From positions 10,525,193-10,589,192 of the forward strand of contig NC_060235.2 of NCBI RefSeq assembly GCF_021155775.2: DNA of 64,000 nucleotides, read 5' to 3'. The notes beneath the pieces are model-generated. The model was not told where the DNA came from, ran no database searches, and saw only the letters and a list, made by a program, of their open reading frames with translations. The translations under genes were made by a program, and so were the position numbers. How positions within the stretch are numbered: the stretch's first letter is position 1; each line of letters begins with the position of its first letter. Origin of the DNA: Neodiprion pinetum (taxonomy: Eukaryota; Arthropoda; Insecta; Hymenoptera; Diprionidae). Below, in pieces: positions 11,653 through 22,565 of the stretch.

Positions 11653-13345
11653 TTACAAAAAATCTCGCATCGCAGTCCCTTTTCTTGCATCGGGAAATTG
11701 CTTCCAGTGTTCAGACACAAGTTGGAGGATGTATTGTTTCTGAGTCTCGTTGTTGGTCAGAATATTATTATATTTGTCACTTAGTCGTACTGCTCGCTCT
11801 GCTGGATCATTCACGACTTTCAATTGTATCACTATTGCCAAACCTTGTCGAAATGTTTCCTCTTTTCTCCACTCTGAAGGGTCGACGTTGAGGAATTGCG
11901 TAACAATCCCAAATCTTTCGAAAAACATGAGACAGTGAGGACTGATGTAATGGTCAATGTCTTTGTTCAAGCGATTTACCACTTCCTTGTATGTCCCATA
12001 TCTTTCTGCAAATTTCGTTCAAGTAGAGTTGCCGCACCTTTCATAGTTCCTAAATTTGAAGCTTTTGCATCACAACACAATGCCTTAATGGAATCAGAAA
12101 CACCCCAATCTTCTAGAACTTCATATATTGCTGTTGTTTGAGCTTCTCCTGTGCCACTTTCCAATTCTGGGATCCCCAAGAGTTTTTCTGTGTCTCCGTT
12201 CGTTATCACAATAGGCAGTCTATCAAGAACTTGACGTTTCAATAAATAGAGCAGTAACTTCCCATCCCAATGAAGAACAGCTGCCTTGAGCTTGATTTCT
12301 TGAAACACTTTTTTTAAATTCCTCACCTTTGGTTCACGTAATCGTTCTCTGTACCGACTTATCGATGTTTTGTTCATAATTAACGTTGATACATCGTAAT
12401 CGAGACGATGAGCGACCGTGACAATCAAGTGTACGGCTTGTCTGTCTGATATTTTGCATCGATCCAATACTGCGACGAGCTTTTCATTAAAAATATTTAT
12501 CGTTCCTCTCGATTTTTTGGAGCCAGTGGTCCAGATTGATATAAATTCTCAGACAACCATTCATTTTCATGATCGTACAATGAAACATTAGAATACGTAC
12601 CAAAACTCTTTTGGCTACAACTCACCGTCCCATCACCAATTGAAGCGAATTCAAAAATTTTATCTGAAATAAATTATCAGTGATGATTTTGTCTTATTAA
12701 ATAGGGGTTATAGCGAATTCATAAGGAGAATGTGAAATCTAATGATTACTTACTCCATAATGCTTTTTGTTCTTCAAGTTTCTCCAAGCGTCTCTTTCTC
12801 AACTCTTCTTGTTCTAAACGAATTCTTTCTTCTTGCTCATATATCGGTTCAATATTTGACATATAACTGATTCGCTCAGGTTTTCTTTGGTTCAATAGAA
12901 ACTCTTTTTGTACTTCATCAATCTTTTCAAAAACAATAGCATGAGCGATGCCGAATAGAGTCTTCAATTCAGAAGTAAAAGCTTCTTCTTTTGGTTCATT
13001 AAAAAATTTGTCACGATTCTTTTGTAGTCGCCTCCAGGTTTGACAGAGAGAATCCAATTTTCCGATGCAGTGGATTCGTTGTTTGGTCGGTAATCGTGCT
13101 TTTTGCCAAAAGATCATGACTTCATCAATCACCAATGCTGCACTTTCTCGCAATGTCATTTTATTAAACTCTCGTAAATAGAAAAATAGGATTTTCAGTA
13201 CTTGTAGTTTGGATGGTAATTTATTGCCAACTATCCGTGTGTCGATGTCTCCAATCAGAAACATATTCTGACGTAGTCTTGGAGTCGAGGATATCATGAG
13301 ATTAATTAGAATACAAAACTCATGAAAGCGATGATCAAGTTGCAA
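11653..13345 (-). pseudogene. Transposase-derived RNase H-like gene, broken
   Basis: The minus strand reads as three blocks. The first (13345-12746) is mostly helical and ends in a charged Glu/Arg/Lys coiled-coil, stopping at a donor (TGGA|GTAAGT). A good acceptor (TTTATTTCAG) follows near 12663, and the frame reopens with a phrase SIGDGTVSC. The second block (about 12530-11976) contains DRCKISDRQAVHLI, then LHWDGKLL, LLGIPELESGTG and LCCDAKASNLG. The two aspartates (HWDGK and CCDAKASN) look like the first two acidic residues of an RNase H-like transposase core. The third block (about 12010-11653), in another frame, carries NKDIDHYISPHCLMFF. This combination resembles a repetitive family I recall from insect and Hydra genomes, but I cannot name its superfamily. 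A frameshift near 12535 and a frame change with apparent internal loss near 12000 indicate a pseudogene. Confidence 0.55.
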
Positions 13346-14100
13346 AGAATCACGGTCTTAATCACTTTGTCTATTCACAGTGTTATTGAGATGCGAGAAT
13401 GTATTTGAGGTTAAACTTCTGACTCATGTTTGCGAATGTCAATAATATACAGAGCCTGCCTTGCCTACAGAAGGTATTTAATCCGACAAATGCGCCGAAT
13501 TCGAAATTCAGAACATTGAGTACGGACGCAAAATATATGTGTATAGTTGCCTATTTGGCACACACAATTTCCTCGGTGGATTATATGATCGCTAGAATTG
13601 ACTGAATTTAGAAAAAAATGACAGAAAACTTTTAAACATTACTCGCCCAAAAAATAATCTATAAAACTTAACCGTAAAATGAGTTATTCACGAGATAATC
13701 ATAAAATTTCTAAAATATCAGGAAATTGAGCTTCTATATAGTAAGAATTTCGTACTCCTAGAACGGAATTTGGGTCTAAATTCTGAAACATTTTGTTGTT
13801 GGGTTGATATTCAATGGATTTACGCAGAGGAAATATTTTTAGAGCCATTGAGAAAATTGAAACGAACAACAATCGGAAATGTCGAAAATTTAAATGGGTT
13901 TTTAATATGAAAAAGTTTATGGTTGAAGACTCAGTATGTAATTGAAATTAAGGTTGAACGCATCAAAATTCGTTTGCCGCCGTGCTAAGGGACCCACCAC
14001 TATACATATTCTAAACCATCCCCTCTCCATCAGACTCAGACATGAGGATGACGGACTGGGTGAGACCTGAAATTCGGAAGTCCCTCGGAGACGTCTCCAA
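13346..14100. other. Stretch without a recognisable gene
   Basis: No frame with domain content is seen. From about 13970 the sequence becomes GC-richer and may be the 5' part of the non-LTR fragment that follows. Confidence 0.35.
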
Positions 14101-14106
14101 TCTATT

Positions 14107-15375
14107 ATGCAATCGCATCGCCGAAGTGATTCCGATAGGATCATAGCTAATATTAAAGCCTCGGAGGAGCTCTATCGGTGGCAACGCCACAAGAACATAC
14201 CCATTGTACTAGACATAATTAAATGGAACTGTCCTAATATCTTGAGTGAATGGAACGATTTCGAGGGCTTCAGTAACAGATATAACGTCATATGCCTTAC
14301 GGAAATCTGGTTAACAACGAACCAGCTTCTTTACCACAAGGGTTACAACACGGTAAGAAGGGACAGGCCGGCCCCCACCGCAGGCGGAGGTCTGGCCTTC
14401 CTGATCTCCAAAGACCTTTTGTACCAGAGAATTGATCATGTCCCCCTTCCGAACAAGCTCAAGTGGGATAGGATCCATCTGAAGCTTTCGGCCTCCAGTA
14501 GTATTCACATTCTCAATGTTTATCGCCCACCGAGTAGATTGCTCAACCGTCTTGAGTCGAGGGAGTTCTTTTATGTCGTATCTCAATTTGATAATTTACT
14601 GATTTGTGGAGACTTCAATGCACACAATGCTCTCTGGGACGGTCAACTTTTGAGCCAGGACGGAAGATTTTTATCCGAGGCGTTTCAAGAAAGCAATTTA
14701 TGCTTATTAAACAACGGGTCGGCGGAAAGAACTAATGTGGATTCACATAGAAAGGCCGTGCCCGACCTGTCCTTTGCATCAGTTCCACTTTTTCAGGCTC
14801 CTCGTGGCCAAACCTTGATGATCCTACAGGCAGCGATCACTACCCTATTCATATCCGGTTGGTTGAGCTAAACTTCCACAGACAGAAAAACGCTCTCCCT
14901 CAATCATATAGGTTGGGCATCCTTTAACAACCTCTTGAAATCCAACCTTTCCACCATCCCCAATGAAGCAGACGTCAATCTAAAGTATAACTCGTTCATC
15001 AAGAACCTGTACGACTCCCTATTGTCGTCAGGCGGTAAAAAGCCGGAAAACATCCTTAGCAAAGGCGTCTCTGCCGCCGCTTCGTGGTGGAACCAGAAGT
15101 GTACCAACATGGTCGCCTCCAAGAGGGCGGTGGCCTATCGATTCCGGGATAACCCCTCCGAGGAGAACTGGGAAAGCTGTAATAAGCTCGAGAATTAGGC
15201 GAAGAACTTTTTCAGGCGGACAAAACGAAGAAGCTTTACGGACTTCTGTTCTTCAATTGCTCCTTGGGCGAGCATTGACAAAATATGGGGCTTAATCAAA
15301 GTCTTTAAGAAAAGGTTTCATTTACCAAAATCCGTTAACTCCTATTCTTCTAAGGTACCCTGCTATAGTCTCCGC
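14107..15375 (+). pseudogene. Non-LTR retrotransposon endonuclease fragment (Jockey/I-type)
   Basis: The frame from about 14210 shows an apurinic-endonuclease-like (EEP) domain: KWNCPNI, CLTEIWL with its catalytic Glu, NVYRPPS, ICGDFNAHNALWD with the Asp-Asn pair, and PDLSFAS. A frameshift near 14785 moves the last catalytic block, GSDHYPIH, to another frame, which then continues through SWWNQKCTNMVASKRAVAYRF, typical of the linker before the reverse transcriptase. An in-frame TAG lies at 15196-15198, and the element ends near 15375 before any reverse transcriptase motif. Retrotransposons of this type nick the target with this domain; this copy is dead. It could also belong to the R1 or Loa groups. 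Confidence 0.75.
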
Positions 15376-15844
15376 CTTTAAGGACGTTGCCTACCGAACT
15401 CGCGCGGGAACTTTGGCTTCCCGCGCGACTCTAGCCAGGCGGCTAAGGAGAAGAGTAGGCGGGACTCAAGTCTATGCCCCTCGCGTGCTATGGCCCCCCA
15501 CTCTGCACTCCGTTGGGACCAGGCCGCTTGCACTTGAATGTTGTGAAGTTCTGAAGTGCGAGAAATATAACTGAAAGCCCGTATGAGTTTTGCGTTGTTG
15601 ATGAGATTAGGATACGTTTATCCAAGGAGAGGTTGGCACGTATACATATTATTTCAAATATTTATTGCTTATGCAAATAATAATAGGTTACAGAAATCAT
15701 TGAATAATCTTCGTGTTTTCAAGAGATCTATTGCATAACTCGTTGCAGTAAAGTGAAAAATATTGCAAGAGAAATTACCCGAAACAGCAGCTAGCTAATT
15801 CATGACTAAATAGTGTAAATACATAGCCATCTATTGCCCAGGTC
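15376..15844. other. GC-rich non-coding block
   Basis: The block starts TTTAAGGACGTTGCC, a phrase nearly repeated at 47319 and, inverted, near 53500. It contains a small hairpin of GCGCGGGAA and TTCCCGCGC. From about 15545 it becomes AT-rich. No gene is seen. Confidence 0.4.
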
Positions 15845-16084
15845 TCACCACGTGGAGGTCGCTGCGATAAAGAGACCCACCTTATCCCATCCCAACCTCC
15901 CAACTATGTCAGGAAAAATTAAAAGTTTTACATACGTCGATAGATATTCAAAAGAAAATGAGTATATCAAAAAAATTGAGTTAGACATGCAGGAGTATAT
16001 TAGAAATTGATAGATAAGGCGTATTGAAAAATCAGCAAAATCTATGGTACAAAACATAATCAAAAGTAATGGTGCGTCAATAAA

Positions 16085-18238
16085 AAAAATAACTTCATAT
16101 TCCGAAGCAAACTGACTGATCGCCAAAGGTTCCTTTTCGATACCCCACCTTGTATTCGCGTTACTATGGAAATCGGTATAACGAAGTCGGTCAACTAATT
16201 TGGCGCAAGATGTTTGTGGCTGTCGTTTGAAAATTTCACCAAATATCGAGGCAGTCAACCACTTTCTACGCTCATCGTACCATTCGTCAGACGTGCTTTG
16301 TCCTCTAGTTTAACGTTCGATTACCAGTGTATCCACCGAATACAAGGCTTGCACGAAGTCCGTAATAGCGGCAGCCAATTTCTCTTCGGACATGTCTGGT
16401 TGCGACGGACATGCAGCGTCCAAACCGTAGTCGGTGTCAGTGGACTGGGCGACAAAAGATTTTGATTTCGATTTGAAAGCTGGTTTTCTAGAGTGAAGAG
16501 ATCGCGATTTATTTGTGTAGTACTTGACGATGAACTTCCCCAGCCCACCCGTTCCTAATTTCTGACCGAGTATCGCATGGAACTGTCCACCAGCATTCAT
16601 CCTCACTACGGCAGATTCGTATCTTACTTGATATGATCCCCGAAGGGTAAAATTGACACGCTTGCCCCCTATAGCCTGAGCAACATGTGCGCTGTACAAC
16701 TCAGCCATGTTGTTGTCGACGTCCCATATTAGGCTAGAGACATGCTCAGTGAGTCGATCCATTGCCGAAAGGATCTCTTGGAAGATACCAGTCGCTTTCG
16801 TATCCTGCACATGGTTTATTTCACCCGGCTTCGGATTACCGTCGCAGAAATAACCACGGTTTTTACACAACCGATGGTCCCTGAAAACGTGATTCGGATC
16901 GTTTTTTATATATTTTACGCAATTCCTCGACCCGAACGTATCGCGGTTTATTAATTTTTGCTTTTCGGTGACGAATAGCAGAAGTTACTGCATAACTTAG
17001 GCATTTCAAGTTTTTGCGCAAAGAATTTCACAGAATCACTGTACCGACCTTACGGTTGACACAGAGATTTCGCAGTCGAGTACCATAGTTTCGGAGCACA
17101 TGGTTGCGGCATTTAATTTTTATGACTGGTGCCTCCGGTCTATTCGGCATTGCATCGATAAGCTTCTGGTGGACGCTACTATCTCCTATTAATTTGTTAT
17201 ATTTTAGGCCGTGCATTTCTAAGCTACATTTGAATCCCTCTACTTTTATGTCAGATTCCATCGCGGTACTAGAACTCCCCAGTTTTTGGCGCACTGATGA
17301 TCCACGACTGATTTTGACTTCCCTTGTTTCGACCTATTACAAATGGAAAAATACTTGTTTTGAACCCCGAAAACAAAACTTTCTTCGTCCTATACCCTAC
17401 TATTGCTGCTAGACCCGAAAGAGAATCATATTTTGTACGGTAAGATCGTTTGGCCCAAGGCCCATCCGCAACAACCGCTACGCAAGGGTGCCCGTCTTCG
17501 TCAACGTCACTTGCCTCACGGGCCAATCTCGCCTCTTCCTTCCCAGCCTTGATCATCTCTTCCCGAGCAATGTCATGATAGGTATCACTGACAATTTCGT
17601 GAAATTTATTCCATGTTTTCTTAGCCATGCAAGGCATATCTACAGCAGCGCTAATTTCCTTGAGTTGAGAAAAACCACAACCTGTGGACACAATTCCTGA
17701 TACTATGGCTGAGTTTCAAGATGAGGAATCTGATTTACTTTCTTCTGAGTCTATTGATTCGAACTTATTACAAAATTTACATTTGAAGGTGATAGTTGAG
17801 ATGATTCCTGTCCGGCTTTCGAATATAGGTTCCATGTTAGCAAACGTACAATCATAAGGTGGATGAAAAGCTTATTTTTTGATACTGCTCACGAAGTGAT
17901 TTATATCCACTATTCTTCTGCCGGCCAACTCGAATGGAGGACTTGATTCGATCTTGGATTGATCCACTATCCTTTCAAATTGCAACTCATGGTCTTCTAC
18001 CTCATTACTGTCGGTTGTGGGCGAAACACTTGGATGTGCTTGTACCTACAACTGTCGTCTGCTTCGGAGAAGCAGAAATCGGAGAGTTGGATATTACCTC
18101 CGAGCAAAACAGATCGACTTTGACGAATTCTGTTGGAGATCTGACCTCGTCAAACTCGATAACATTATCTGTTATCGTGTCTTCGGTTGGCGTGTCATCC
18201 GCGACCAATTCTTCGTCGATCATTGGCTCGCAGCAATA
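16085..18238 (-). pseudogene. Mutator-like transposase fused to YqaJ-type nuclease, copy 2, 3'-truncated
   Basis: On the minus strand the block starts at GATGTAG|TATTGCTGCGAG, whose acceptor and following bases match the second-exon start of copy 3. The acidic N-terminal region comes first. Then come SYHDIAREEM-type helices, VVADGPWAKRSY, YDSLSGLAAIVGY, a GDSSVH segment, and IKCRNHVL near 17130. Further on are NRGYFCDGNPKPGE, VIGGKRVNFTLRGSY-like residues and TDYGLDAACPSQPD. The YqaJ part begins with TASIFGEIFK and reaches RWGIEKEPLAISQF, but at about 16085 the match stops and the ExK and Gln motifs are missing. Several frame changes and stops lie between the blocks (for example near 18225, 17690, 17290 and 16900). 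It is closely related to copy 3. No first exon was found for this copy. Confidence 0.75.
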
Positions 18239-19800
18239 CTACATCGACCATCTATTATGTAACCGATTGACAAGTATGTACAAAATATTGGAGCCGGTCT
18301 GATTTGAGTCCTGACCCCCAGGTGGGTGTTGTTTCAGATAAATGTTTTACTTCTATTTACAAATTTTTTTTCAGAAATGGTCGAAAAATGTAGGTTATTT
18401 CAGCTTTGTAAAACCTATTTGTTAGGTAATCGCGGGGCATATAAGAGTAATATTTCGCAATAGGAAATGTTTAATTTTTTCTCGTAATTGTAGTATACAT
18501 AAGAATAATGAATTTTTTTCCATCCGCCACCTGCGAATCAAATTTACGATATTTCAGGCGGAAATATATTGCTATTGGAGAATAAAACAGTATCACGCCT
18601 GTTCGAAAAGGACAGCAATAGCTCATTGAATGTTTTTTTCCAATTCTCAAAACTGATAAAGCTGAATCACTGCTGGAGTCAAGTCTCAGGTTTCATGGAG
18701 CTGAATAATTGGTTCATTTCGAAACTTAAATGTAGCGTACCGAACGTGGCTGGCCTTGCAACTTTACGCTGCAACAATGTCTTCCATAGCACTTCATGTT
18801 TTCAATTAATTAGTGTATTGTGCATTGACCTTGGCACGTGATTTCAAATATCACAATTAAATAGTCAGTTAGGTAGATCAGTGTGTGGTAAAAGTCATCG
18901 GTAAGTTTGTAATCGTGAGTGGACGAAAGATGGAAAACAATTTTCGGAAGAATAGGTCGACAAAATAAACATTGAGAAAGGGACGGTAAATAATAATGCG
19001 AAGAGATTGTTAGGAAAATACGGTGTTCTGAATTAATAAAACTTGCATGTTAGTTAGTCGGTCTGAAAATAAAAACAATCAAGTCTATGTAAGCAAACTT
19101 GATGCCATTCTATTCACCTCGACCTCTCCCGCTGATAAGCCGCCAAATTTTTCCAACCCTGGCTCTTTTTCTCACTTTTCCGTGATACTTTCCTTATCTT
19201 AGTCATAGCGAATGACTGATGAATACTTATCAAGGAGTTTCAGATACTTTACTAATATTCATTCAAGAAGAACACACTGAACAACACTCACAGCTCGCGG
19301 TTTGAATTACGGGTTTGCACGTGTTAAATGCAAACTGCTGCTACGGTCGTTAGTTCATGCGACGGGCGGCCTAAGCCAGAGGTGGCGCTAGAAAGCAATT
19401 GCTTTTCGCGGCGAAAATCCGCTGTTTCATGCTTTAGCTCGTACAACTTTTCTCGCAACTCTCAAGTTCGATTTTATTGCTCTTATTCCTAAATTAAAGG
19501 AGAAGGATGTATCTGTGTCGTGTATTTCGTAGAATTGTGAAAAAAAATTAGTTCTTTTTTTATTACAACGGGAACTTTGCTCACTTTCAGTGCTGTTTTT
19601 TACGACTCCGAAAAAAAATTTGAAGTTCGGAAAAATACCCGGTACAGATTCCTCCTTCACCTTCAAAATGCTTCGAATAGAAGTTCGATATCTTTGTGAA
19701 TGACGGAGTAAACTTGCATGGCAAAAATTGAATTGCTGACGTTTGCGGGTGGGTACGAATAATGGTATCCATTTCACGATACTTTCAATTCTCTTATACA
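18239..19800. other. Non-coding stretch with a foldback-repeat fragment
   Basis: 18239-19370 shows no gene. From about 19385 (GTGGCGCTAG) to 19700 the sequence resembles, with many differences, the foldback element at 53130-53490: it shares CTGTTT-ATGCTT, ATCTGTGTCG, and pyrimidine-rich arms ending near CAGATTCCTCC. It is probably an old copy of that MITE. Confidence 0.4.
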
Positions 19801-19804
19801 TAAC

Positions 19805-20430
19805 GTGGAATTTAATCCGAATATTCAAAAGTTTCATTACTTGAGATCTTCGCTCCAAGGTGAGGCCGCTGAGGTCATACAGGCACTCGAGGTTTCAGCG
19901 GACAATTATGCCGAGGCTTGGCAGATGCTTCGGCAACGGTACGACAACAAACGACTAATCGTTCAAAAGCCAGTCATCGTAACGGCAAAAACCCTTATGC
20001 AGAGACTTTGGCTGCTGAAGATAGATTGAGATGAGACGGTACCTTTGAATGTTGAGACTAAATGGCGTGCCTATGAAGCTCAATTGGGACTTCTAAACAC
20101 GCTGAGATTTTCGAGAAAGGTTATCGAACACGCGGAATTAAGTCTTACCGAGATGCACGGATTTTGCGACGCGAGTATGGAAGCGTACGGGGCGGTGGTA
20201 TATATCAAAACAACGAGTAAGGACGGTCAACGAAAAATTCGTCTGCTTTGTGCTAAATCTCGAGTCGCTCCGGCCAAAACGATCACTCTGCCAAGACTGG
20301 AACTCTGCGCGGCACTTCTTCTCGCGCAAATGACTCACAGGATAAAGCAATCGATCGGCATCAAATTCGACGGAATTTATCATTGGTCCGATTCCATGAT
20401 CACATTGTGCTGGATAAAGGCGGATGCTAA
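19805..20430 (+). pseudogene. BEL/Pao gag fragment joined to the end of RT and RNase H
   Basis: The first part encodes a helical gag segment (HYLRSSLQGEAAEVIQALE and AWQMLRQRYDN) of the kind found in Pao-like gag proteins. From about 19985 the peptide becomes the end of a Pao reverse transcriptase (TLMQRLWLLKID), stopped by TGA at 20027-20029. The same frame then continues into ELSLTEMHGFCDASMEAYG, an RNase H-like start with its Asp, and HWSDSMITLCWI, with another catalytic Asp. A further stop at 20437 ends the long frame. RNase H removes the RNA strand during reverse transcription; this copy cannot do so. Confidence 0.75.
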
Positions 20431-20437
20431 ACGTTAG

Positions 20438-21247
20438 AACACCTTTGTGTCAAATCCTGTAGGTTAAATCCAAGAATTGACAGATCCATTATCTTGGAAA
20501 CATGTAAGCACCAAAGAGAATCCTGCCCACGCGATTTCCCGAGGAATCTCGCCCTCCTAGCCAATTCAATCGCAGCTTTAGTGGAATGGGTCACAATGGC
20601 TTAATGCTGAGGTAATGGATTGGGACGCAAGTTCATCCGTCACATCTAGTATCGAGGAACTTCTTGAGGCTCGCAAAACGTCTTTGGTTGCGACGAACAT
20701 GCCACATGGTTGGAGCATTTTAATCCAAAATAATTTGGATTAAACGACCAAACTAATCCGATCGGTGGCTGACATTCCACATTTTGTTTACAATACGAAA
20801 AGGGACAAACCAGATCGACGGGTTGGTCCTCTCACCGCTCAAGAGTTGGATCAGGCCAATATTTGATTTGCGAAGATCGTCTAAGGCTATTCGTTTTCTC
20901 TCGAATTAAAGGCGCTAGAAAAAAATTAACTTACAGCTCGTAACAGCAAGCTAGTTGGCTTACCGCCTTTTCTCGACTCATATGGTGTTATTCGGGTTGG
21001 AGATCGCCTATCTCATTCTCAGTTGCCGTACTCGACAAAGCACCCCATCGTATTTCCTTCAAAACACAAATTCACGAAGATGGTAATAGTACACGAGCAT
21101 CAAAGATTACTCCACGCTGGACCTCAAGCGACGGTGGCTTCCTTACTTCAGCGTTTCTGGCTGATTTCAGGAGGAAACGCGGTACGACAGGTCACATAAA
21201 GTTGCGTCAAGTGTTTTCGTAACGCCCCTATCGCGAGACAGACGATT
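20438..21247 (+). pseudogene. BEL/Pao pol, end of RNase H to integrase zinc finger, decayed
   Basis: Short pieces in changing frames remain recognisable: HVSTKENPAHAISRG near 20500 (end of RNase H), KRDKPDRRVGPLT near 20800, and the integrase zinc-binding region with VHEHQRLLHAGP near 21092 and SCVKC near 21202. These supply the HHCC pattern. Stops and small indels, including a TAA near 21197, break the frame. Confidence 0.65.
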
Positions 21248-22225
21248 ATGGGAGATCTTCCCGCATCAAGAATATCTCCTGCGAGGCCATTCGTTCATTG
21301 CGGTATCGATTACTGTGGGCCCTTCATGGTACGAGAATCGAGGAAACGCAATTCGAAAGAGTTGAAGGCCTACGTAGCCGTATTTGTGTGCTTCTCCTGC
21401 AAGGCAATTCACCTCGAGTTAGTGCTCGATCTATCGACCGAATCATTTTTAAACGCACTCAAAAGATTCGTTTCACGACGAGGACTCCCGTCTGAAATTT
21501 ACACCGATAATGGGACGAACTTCGTGGGAGCGGCAAGAGAACTGAAGGAATTACAAAAAGCGTTTCTCAGCGGAGTGAATCGCGACAGTGTGGCAAGTTT
21601 TTCTGCACAGGATGGAATAACGTGGCATTTCATTCCTCCACAAGCCCCACATTTTGGTGGTTTGTGGGAGGCCGCCGTCAAAGCTATGAAATTTCACCTT
21701 AAGAGGGTAGCCGGGACTGCGTCTCTTGTATCTGACGAATTTCAGACCGTTTTGGCTCAAATCGAGGCAGTGCTAAATTCACGACCCTTTATCCCATTAT
21801 CAAGCGATCCTAATGACCACTCGTATCCAAGTCCCGCTCACTTCCTGATTGGAGACAATTTCGCATCATTTTCGGAGCCTACATTGCTCGATACCAAAGA
21901 AAATCGGCTATCCCGATTGCAGCGTGTTGAAAAAATCAAGCAACACTTTTGGAAAAGGTGGTCTATCGACTATCTCAATGAGTTGCAGCAAAGTACGAAA
22001 TGGAAAACTGATGTACCATCACTAAACCCTGGTGATTTGGTAATCGTTCGCGAGGACAACGTTCCGCCTTTATGTTGGCCTCTTGCGCGAGTCGAGACCG
22101 TGTATCCTGGCTCGGATGGCGTCGTCCGTACGGCTACAGTAAAGACCACGAGAGAAATATACAAGAGTCCTGCGACTCGGTTGTGTCCTCTTCCGTTGGA
22201 CCACGAATGCTTTGTTGATAAATAA
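21248..22225 (+). CDS. BEL/Pao integrase with C-terminal extension, open frame
   Basis: This is the best-preserved retroelement frame in the window: 325 codons without a stop. It carries the DDE integrase triad: the first Asp in CGIDYCGPF (about residue 21), the second in IYTDNGTNF (about 86), and the Glu in FGGLWEAAVK (about 138). After the catalytic core comes the Pao-specific extension with HFLIGDNF, QHFWKRWS, LNPGDLVIVRED, NVPPLCWPLARV and a final RLCPLP, matching the usual end of these polyproteins. Upstream sequence is broken, so the frame is not expected to be translated as part of a working polyprotein. It probably belongs to a fairly recent insertion. Confidence 0.85.
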   Translation: MGDLPASRISPARPFVHCGIDYCGPFMVRESRKRNSKELKAYVAVFVCFSCKAIHLELVLDLSTESFLNALKRFVSRRGLPSEIYTDNGTNFVGAARELKELQKAFLSGVNRDSVASFSAQDGITWHFIPPQAPHFGGLWEAAVKAMKFHLKRVAGTASLVSDEFQTVLAQIEAVLNSRPFIPLSSDPNDHSYPSPAHFLIGDNFASFSEPTLLDTKENRLSRLQRVEKIKQHFWKRWSIDYLNELQQSTKWKTDVPSLNPGDLVIVREDNVPPLCWPLARVETVYPGSDGVVRTATVKTTREIYKSPATRLCPLPLDHECFVDK

Positions 22226-22279
22226 TTGATATTGTATCGAGTCTAACGCATTTCATTTATTTTAATCTTATTTCTATTT

Positions 22280-22565
22280 TTTTTTTTTTTTTGTTGAAAA
22301 ATTGTTCTTTTCAAGGCGGCCGGTATGTTCGTGTTGTGTCTTTAAATTTGCGCGCAGCGCGCTCTTACAGGGAGAGAGTGTAAACAATTCTACGGATAGC
22401 AGCGACGGTTGACCGCCTCCCCTTTGTTTTGGTTTCTTTGTCTTTTTCTCTTGATGGCTTGCGCCTCGAGCTCGTCAGTTACCAGCTACGCACGCCACGC
22501 GTCTGACTCTCTCACGACGCACAACCGAATGTATCATAAATAAAATTATTTCGTTCTGTTAAAGC
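22280..22565 (+). repeat. Probable 3' LTR of the BEL/Pao element
   Basis: After the pol stop there is a T-rich tract, then AAGGCGGCCGGTATGTTCG. In BEL/Pao elements a similar GGCGGCCGG purine-rich primer site marks the LTR start. The following 240 bp are GC-richer, contain a polyadenylation-like AATAAA near 22540, and end near TTAAAGCAATTAAAA. No second LTR is available to prove the limits. Confidence 0.5.

Larger units (their letters stand above)
19805..22565 (+). mobile_element. BEL/Pao LTR retrotransposon, internally deleted
   Basis: A gag fragment, the end of the reverse transcriptase, RNase H, the integrase with its C-terminal extension and a probable 3' LTR lie in the expected order. 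The match moves directly from the gag helix region (LQGEAAEVIQALE) to the last part of the reverse transcriptase near 19985, so the rest of gag, the protease and the RT catalytic palm are gone. No 5' LTR is recognisable, so the copy is 5'-truncated as well. Confidence 0.8.
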
